From Citrobacter amalonaticus (GTDB lineage: Bacteria; Pseudomonadota; Gammaproteobacteria; Enterobacterales; Enterobacteriaceae): a stretch of DNA of 64,000 nt. The position numbers were made by a program, and so were the translations under genes. The first letter of the stretch is position 1. Every line of letters begins with the position of its first letter. The notes below the pieces were generated by a model, which ran no database searches, was not told the origin of the DNA, and was given only the letters and a program-made list of their open reading frames with translations. The stretch covers positions 543,007 through 607,006 of the forward strand of contig NZ_JAGTXM010000003.1 of NCBI RefSeq assembly GCF_018252635.1. Reading direction: 5' to 3'. Positions 59,350 to 64,000 of the stretch are shown piece by piece.

Positions 59350-60375
59350 ATGAAAAAGATGATGATAGCCACACTGGCGGCGGCCGGCGTGCTGCTTGCA
59401 GTTGCCAATCAGGCACATGCGGGGACCACGCTGGATGCTGTAAAAAAGAAAGGGTTCGTACAATGCGGTATCAGTGACGGTCTTCCCGGTTTTTCTTACG
59501 CTGACGCGGACGGGAAATTCTCCGGGATAGATGTGGATGTTTGCCGTGGCGTTGCCGCCGCCGTCCTGGGAGATGATACAAAAGTAAAATACACTCCACT
59601 CACCGCAAAAGAACGCTTCACCGCATTACAGTCTGGCGAAGTCGATCTTCTCTCCCGTAATACTACCTGGACCTCCTCGCGTGATGCCGGAATGGGCATG
59701 TCTTTCACCGGCGTCACCTATTACGACGGTATTGGCTTCCTGACCCACAACAAAGCGGGTCTGAAAAGTGCGAAAGAGTTAGATGGTGCGACCGTTTGTA
59801 TCCAGGCCGGAACAGACACGGAACTGAACGTGGCGGATTATTTCAAAGCCAACAACATGAAATACACGCCTGTTACCTTTGACCGTTCAGATGAGTCAGC
59901 AAAAGCGCTGGAATCCGGACGTTGCGATACCCTCGCCTCCGACCAGTCCCAGTTGTATGCCCTGCGCATCAAACTCAGCAACCCGGCTGAATGGCTGGTA
60001 CTGCCAGAGGTGATCTCAAAAGAGCCGCTGGGCCCGGTTGTTCGTCGCGGCGATGACGAGTGGTTCTCGATTGTACGCTGGACGCTGTTCGCCATGTTGA
60101 ACGCCGAAGAGATGGGGGTAACGTCGAAGAACGTCGATGAGAAAGCGGCGAACCCGGCAACACCGGATATGGCGCATCTGCTGGGTAAAGAAGGCGACTA
60201 CGGCAAAGATCTGAAGCTCGACAATAAATGGGCTTACAACATCATCAAGCAGGTGGGTAACTATGCGGAGATCTTTGAACGCAACGTCGGCTCGGATAGT
60301 CCGCTGAAGATCAAACGTGGACAGAATAATCTCTGGAATAACGGCGGCATTCAATACGCACCGCCAGTGCGTTAA
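59350..60375 (+). CDS. yhdW: Amino-acid ABC transporter substrate-binding protein YhdW
   Basis: A 341-residue periplasmic binding protein related to AapJ (general L-amino-acid transport). It has a signal peptide (MKKMMIATLAAAGVLLAVAN, cut at AHA-GTT) and the type II SBP fold (GKFSGIDVDVCRGVAAAVLG near 56-75; ALESGRCDTLASDQSQLYAL near 187-206). It is intact, with downstream yhdX, Y, Z forming the membrane and ATPase parts. Specificity is not known. Confidence 0.93.
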   Translation: MKKMMIATLAAAGVLLAVANQAHAGTTLDAVKKKGFVQCGISDGLPGFSYADADGKFSGIDVDVCRGVAAAVLGDDTKVKYTPLTAKERFTALQSGEVDLLSRNTTWTSSRDAGMGMSFTGVTYYDGIGFLTHNKAGLKSAKELDGATVCIQAGTDTELNVADYFKANNMKYTPVTFDRSDESAKALESGRCDTLASDQSQLYALRIKLSNPAEWLVLPEVISKEPLGPVVRRGDDEWFSIVRWTLFAMLNAEEMGVTSKNVDEKAANPATPDMAHLLGKEGDYGKDLKLDNKWAYNIIKQVGNYAEIFERNVGSDSPLKIKRGQNNLWNNGGIQYAPPVR

Positions 60376-60444
60376 GTCGTTGTGATGTAACGGGCGCAGC
60401 ACAGGCGGCGCCCAGTTCAGAGTTATGGTTACCGAGGCTTTCTT

Positions 60445-61626
60445 ATGTTCCATCGCCGCTCAAGTGTAAAAGGATCATTCTCCTTTTCAAACCCTGCGGT
60501 CCGCGCCTGGCTGTTTCAGATCCTCGCCATTCTTGCGGTCGTTGCAGTTGCTATCTATCTCATTCATAACACGATTAATAATCTAAGCAGTCGCGGCATT
60601 ACCTCGGGCTTTGCCTTTCTCGACCGTAGCGCTGGGTTTGGCATCGTCCAGCACCTGATCGACTATCAGCAGGGCGACACGTACGGACGTGTTTTCGTGG
60701 TGGGCTTGCTTAATACGCTGCTGGTATCCGCGCTGTGTATCGTCTTTGCGTCATTTATCGGCTTCTTTCTCGGGCTGGCACGCCTCTCCGATAACTGGCT
60801 ACTGCGTAAACTCTCGACGATTTATATTGAGACCTTTCGTAACATCCCGCCGCTGCTGCAAATTTTTTTCTGGTACTTCGCGGTTCTGCGCAATTTACCC
60901 GGCCCCCGCCAGGCCGCCAGCGCACTGGATATGGTCTTTTTGAGCAACCGGGGACTTTATATCCCGTCTCCTCAGTTAGGGGAAGGCGTGCTCGCTTTCG
61001 TGATCTCGGCAGTGATTGCCATTGTGCTATCCGTAGGCCTGTTCCGCTTCAATAAAATGCATCAGATGAAAACGGGACAACTTCGCAGAACCTGGCCTGG
61101 GGCATTGGGATTGATTGTATTGCTCCCGCTCATCGCGCACTGGCTTTTTGGCGCGGCGCTGCACTGGGATATCCCGCAACTGCGTGGCTTTAACTTCCGT
61201 GGCGGAATAGTGCTCATTCCTGAACTGGCGGCGCTTACGCTGGCGTTATCGGTCTACACCTCGGCGTTTATTGCCGAAATCATCCGGGCAGGCATTCAGG
61301 CAGTTCCCCACGGGCAACACGAAGCAGCTCGTTCACTGGGATTACCCCACACTGTGACTCTCCGTCAGGTCATTATTCCTCAGGCGCTGCGGGTCATCAT
61401 TCCCCCTTTAACCAGCCAGTATCTGAATATTGTGAAAAACTCATCGCTGGCTGCCGCCATTGGCTATCCCGACATGGTATCGCTGTTTGCCGGCACCGTG
61501 CTTAACCAGACAGGACAGGCCATCGAAACGATCGCCATCACGATGTCGGTATACCTGATTATCAGCCTGAGCATCTCGCTGCTGATGAACATCTATAACC
61601 GGCGAATCGCCCTCATTGAGCGCTAA
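60445..61626 (+). CDS. yhdX: Amino-acid ABC transporter permease YhdX
   Basis: A 393-residue HisM/AapQ-type permease with an N-terminal membrane segment, a long loop, and a C-terminal permease domain. The conserved EAA loop is HEAARSLGLPHTVTLRQVII near residues 292-311, which contacts the ATPase. It follows yhdW after 69 bases and precedes yhdY by nine. Length equals E. coli YhdX. Confidence 0.93.
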   Translation: MFHRRSSVKGSFSFSNPAVRAWLFQILAILAVVAVAIYLIHNTINNLSSRGITSGFAFLDRSAGFGIVQHLIDYQQGDTYGRVFVVGLLNTLLVSALCIVFASFIGFFLGLARLSDNWLLRKLSTIYIETFRNIPPLLQIFFWYFAVLRNLPGPRQAASALDMVFLSNRGLYIPSPQLGEGVLAFVISAVIAIVLSVGLFRFNKMHQMKTGQLRRTWPGALGLIVLLPLIAHWLFGAALHWDIPQLRGFNFRGGIVLIPELAALTLALSVYTSAFIAEIIRAGIQAVPHGQHEAARSLGLPHTVTLRQVIIPQALRVIIPPLTSQYLNIVKNSSLAAAIGYPDMVSLFAGTVLNQTGQAIETIAITMSVYLIISLSISLLMNIYNRRIALIER

Positions 61627-61635
61627 GGAATCATG

Positions 61636-62739
61636 ATGACAAAAGCACTGCTGTCTCATCCCATGCGCCCGGCCAGTAACGGTCCTGGCCGTTCGATCTT
61701 ATGGGTACGCAAAAATCTCTTCTCCAGTTGGTCAAACAGCCTGCTGACGCTGTTCTGCCTGTGGTTGATGTGGGAATTGATCCCCCCTTTGTTGAACTGG
61801 GCGTTCTTGCAGGCCAACTGGGTGGGCTCCACCCGTGCAGACTGTACCAAAGCTGGCGCCTGCTGGGTGTTCATTCACGAACGTTTTGGACAGTTCATGT
61901 ATGGCTTGTACCCACACGACCAGCGCTGGCGTATCAATCTGGCGTTGATCGTCGGGTTGACTTCCATTGCGCCAATGTTCTGGAAAGCATTGCCACGGCG
62001 CGGGCGCTATATCGCTGCATGGGCTGTCATCTACCCGATCATTGTCTGGTTACTGCTGTATGGCGGCTTTCCTGGTCTGGATCGCGTTGAAACGCGCCAA
62101 TGGGGTGGGCTGACGCTGACCTTAATCATCGCATCCGTCGGCATCGCGGGGGCACTGCCCTTAGGGATTCTGCTGGCGTTGGGGCGTCGCTCTCATATGC
62201 CTGTCGTGCGAATCTTATCCGTCATTTTTATCGAGTTCTGGCGCGGCGTCCCGCTGATCACCGTCCTGTTTATGTCTTCGGTCATGCTACCGCTGTTTAT
62301 GTCAGAAGGAACCAGCATCGATAAACTTATTCGGGCGCTGGTTGGCGTGATCCTCTTCCAGTCGGCCTACGTCGCGGAGGTGGTTCGTGGAGGATTGCAG
62401 GCATTACCGAAAGGACAATACGAAGCCGCAGAGTCACTGGCGTTAGGCTACTGGAAGACCCAGGGGCTGGTCATTCTTCCACAGGCCCTGAAGCTGGTCA
62501 TCCCGGGGCTGGTCAACACGATTATTGCCCTGTTTAAGGATACCAGCCTGGTCATCATCATCGGCTTGTTCGATCTGTTCAGCAGCGTGCAACAAGCGAC
62601 GGTTGACCCGACCTGGCTGGGTATGTCGACAGAAGGCTATGTCTTCGCTGCTCTGATTTACTGGATTTTTTGTTTCAGCATGTCGCGCTATAGCCAGCAT
62701 CTGGAAAAGCGCTTTAACACCGGGCGTACACCGCACTGA
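61636..62739 (+). CDS. yhdY: Amino-acid ABC transporter permease YhdY
   Basis: The second permease (AapM type), 367 residues. Its EAA loop is [20 protein letters not shown] near 261-280. The second of two adjacent ATGs (61636) is chosen because AAGGA at 61625-61629 is six bases away. It has several N-terminal membrane segments and a C-terminal permease domain. It precedes yhdZ by seven bases. Confidence 0.93.
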   Translation: MTKALLSHPMRPASNGPGRSILWVRKNLFSSWSNSLLTLFCLWLMWELIPPLLNWAFLQANWVGSTRADCTKAGACWVFIHERFGQFMYGLYPHDQRWRINLALIVGLTSIAPMFWKALPRRGRYIAAWAVIYPIIVWLLLYGGFPGLDRVETRQWGGLTLTLIIASVGIAGALPLGILLALGRRSHMPVVRILSVIFIEFWRGVPLITVLFMSSVMLPLFMSEGTSIDKLIRALVGVILFQSAYVAEVVRGGLQALPKGQYEAAESLALGYWKTQGLVILPQALKLVIPGLVNTIIALFKDTSLVIIIGLFDLFSSVQQATVDPTWLGMSTEGYVFAALIYWIFCFSMSRYSQHLEKRFNTGRTPH

Positions 62740-62746
62740 GGATTCT

Positions 62747-63505
62747 ATGAGCCAACTATTAATACAACCTGCCGACGCGATGATCACGCTGGATAATGTC
62801 AACAAGTGGTACGGACAGTTTCATGTCCTTAAAGATATCAACCTGCGTGTTAAACAGGGAGAGCGCATTGTGTTATGCGGACCTTCAGGTTCGGGGAAAT
62901 CAACGACCATCCGCTGTATTAACCATCTGGAAGAACATCAGCAGGGACGAATCATTGTCGATGGCATCGAGTTGAATGAAGACATCCGCAATATTGAGCG
63001 CGTCCGACAGGAAGTCGGCATGGTCTTTCAGCACTTCAATCTCTTCCCCCATCTTACCGTTCTACAAAACTGTACGTTGGCGCCGATTTGGGTACGTAAG
63101 ATGCCAGTAAAAGAAGCTGAAGCACTGGGAATGCACTATCTGGAACGTGTACGTATTGCGGAGCATGCGCATAAATTTCCAGGGCAGATCTCCGGGGGTC
63201 AACAACAGCGCGTGGCTATTGCCCGTTCACTATGCATGAAACCCAAAATTATGCTGTTTGATGAGCCCACATCGGCGCTGGATCCCGAAATGGTGAAAGA
63301 GGTATTGGATACGATGATTGGCCTGGCGCAATCTGGAATGACAATGCTGTGTGTGACGCATGAGATGGGGTTCGCCAGAACGGTGGCCGACCGGGTGATC
63401 TTCATGGACCGTGGGGAGATTGTTGAGCAGGCGCCGCCGGATGAGTTTTTTTCCCATCCAAAGTCAGAACGTACGCGAGCATTCCTGTCGCAGGTGATTC
63501 ACTGA
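62747..63505 (+). CDS. yhdZ: Amino-acid ABC transporter ATP-binding protein YhdZ
   Basis: The 252-residue ATPase of the YhdWXYZ (AapP-like) transporter. Walker [10 protein letters not shown] near residue 46, Q-loop [12 protein letters not shown] near 91, signature [15 protein letters not shown] near 147, and Walker [12 protein letters not shown] near 168 are all intact. GAGGA precedes the ATG. Last gene of the operon; followed by a REP element. Confidence 0.96.
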   Translation: MSQLLIQPADAMITLDNVNKWYGQFHVLKDINLRVKQGERIVLCGPSGSGKSTTIRCINHLEEHQQGRIIVDGIELNEDIRNIERVRQEVGMVFQHFNLFPHLTVLQNCTLAPIWVRKMPVKEAEALGMHYLERVRIAEHAHKFPGQISGGQQQRVAIARSLCMKPKIMLFDEPTSALDPEMVKEVLDTMIGLAQSGMTMLCVTHEMGFARTVADRVIFMDRGEIVEQAPPDEFFSHPKSERTRAFLSQVIH

Positions 63506-63518
63506 CCTGCTGTTTTTT

Positions 63519-63548
63519 GCCCGGTGGCGCTGCGCTTACCGGGCCTAC
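63519..63548. repeat. REP-like element after yhdZ
   Basis: GCCCGGTGGCGCTGCGCTTACCGGGCCTAC is a single REP unit (stem CCCGGT/ACCGGG) 13 bases after the yhdZ stop, between converging yhdZ and the rRNA operon. Confidence 0.85.
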
Positions 63549-63571
63549 TGTTTTCACGGGGATCACAACGT

Positions 63572-63601
63572 AAAAAGGCCATCCTTTCGGATGGCCTTCT
63601 C
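63572..63601 (-). terminator. rRNA operon terminator
   Basis: AAGGCCATCC and GGATGGCCTT form a perfect 10-bp stem with a four-base loop. On the minus strand it is followed by a T-run. It closely resembles the rrn terminator of E. coli and ends the 5S transcript. Confidence 0.92.
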
Positions 63602-63610
63602 ACTTATTTG

Positions 63611-63730
63611 ATGTCTGGCAGTTCCCTACTCTCACATGGGGAGACCCCACACTACCATCGGCGCTACGGCGTTTCACTTCTGAGTTCGGCATGGGGTCAG
63701 GTGGGACCACCGCGCTACAGCCGCCAGACA
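63611..63730 (-). rRNA. rrfF: 5S ribosomal RNA (distal copy)
   Basis: This 120-base gene matches E. coli 5S throughout. It differs from the other copy at 5S positions 3, 12, 97 and 117 (U, U, U, A here versus C, C, C, G). Positions 3 and 117 pair in helix I, so the change is compensatory. It is the last gene of the operon; the symbol follows the E. coli rrnD arrangement. Confidence 0.97.
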
Positions 63731-63768
63731 AATTCTTTTCTACTGTGCCGAACTTTAACCTAATTAAG

Positions 63769-63844
63769 TGGTGCTGATACCCAGAGTCGAACTGGGGACC
63801 TCACCCTTACCAAGGGTGCGCTCTACCAACTGAGCCATATCAGC
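63769..63844 (-). tRNA. thrV: tRNA-Thr (anticodon GGU)
   Basis: A 76-base tRNA on the minus strand, with the encoded CCA end at 63771-63769 and anticodon GGT at 63811-63809. It begins GCTGATATGGCTCAGTTGGT and has the T-loop TTCGACT. Placed between two 5S genes as in E. coli rrnD. Confidence 0.98.
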
Positions 63845-63856
63845 ACGCTAAATTTG

Positions 63857-63976
63857 ATGCCTGGCAGTTCCCTACTCTCGCATGGGGAGACCCCACACTA
63901 CCATCGGCGCTACGGCGTTTCACTTCTGAGTTCGGCATGGGGTCAGGTGGGACCACCGCGCTACGGCCGCCAGGCA
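63857..63976 (-). rRNA. rrfD: 5S ribosomal RNA (proximal copy)
   Basis: The 120-base gene starts TGCCTGGCGGC and ends GCCAGGCAT on the minus strand, matching E. coli 5S except at position 12. It lies 12 bases upstream of the tRNA. 23S rRNA should follow beyond the right edge. Confidence 0.98.
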
Positions 63977-64000
63977 AATTCTGTTATCAGACCGCACTCG

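Noticed and set aside
59217-59477. 86-codon frame overlapping the yhdW start
   Set aside because: It begins within the sigma-54 promoter and ends inside yhdW; not translatable from the expected transcript in a sensible way.
63524-63763. 79-codon plus-strand frame over the 5S gene
   Set aside because: It is antisense to 5S rRNA; open frame is incidental.

Overview
The window is chromosomal DNA of a member of the Enterobacteriaceae close to Escherichia, Salmonella and Citrobacter. Almost every protein aligns over its full length with an E. coli K-12 counterpart as I recall it, and gene order follows the E. coli stretch from yhcC/gltB to the 5S end of rrnD. Differences in gene content (no dcuD, no gltF-yhcA-F block, an extra aldehyde dehydrogenase, msrPQ beside acuI, an alpha carbonic anhydrase after prmA) fit a Citrobacter-like genome better than E. 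coli, but I cannot fix the species. There is no phage, insertion sequence or CRISPR array, and no clearly broken gene.

Layout. 1-88 is the N-terminus of yhcC (minus). 775-6666 is gltBD, glutamate synthase. 6876-7976 is a DUF1016/PD-(D/E)xK protein (yhcG). 8034-12613 is the minus-strand sialic acid operon nanA-nanT-nanE-nanK-nanQ, with its repressor nanR upstream. Then come sspA-sspB, rplM-rpsI, zapE (all minus), and zapG, degQ and degS (plus). mdh (minus) and argR (plus) are divergent. After yhcN, yhcO and an aldehyde dehydrogenase comes aaeXAB with its divergent regulator aaeR. 29275-41588 is a long minus-strand run: csrD, mreBCD, maf (yhdE), rng, yhdP, tldD. On the plus strand follow acuI, msrPQ, accBC, yhdT-panF, prmA, cah, dusB-fis, yhdJ and yhdU. 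acrS (minus) faces acrEF (plus). yhdV and the yhdWXYZ amino-acid ABC transporter come next, and the window closes with the minus-strand 3' end of a ribosomal RNA operon: 5S, tRNA-Thr(GGU), 5S.

How the genes work together. The window combines nitrogen metabolism (gltBD; yhdWXYZ behind a sigma-54-type promoter; argR), sialic acid catabolism (nan), envelope and shape functions (mreBCD, zapE, zapG, yhdP, degQ/degS), fatty-acid initiation (accBC), translation (rplM, rpsI, prmA, dusB, 5S, tRNA), and efflux (aaeAB, acrEF).

The most unusual sequence signals are: a 31-nt palindrome (15-bp perfect arms) inside yhcG; a 12-bp perfect inverted repeat joining the -35-like element and the ribosome-binding site/start of msrP; a well-formed -24/-12 promoter before yhdW; a 12-bp-stem hairpin between cah and dusB; a 13-bp palindrome between acrS and acrE; and compensatory base changes between the two 5S genes. 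I found no convincing wholly new multi-gene system. The region is mostly conserved core genome with a few lineage-specific insertions.
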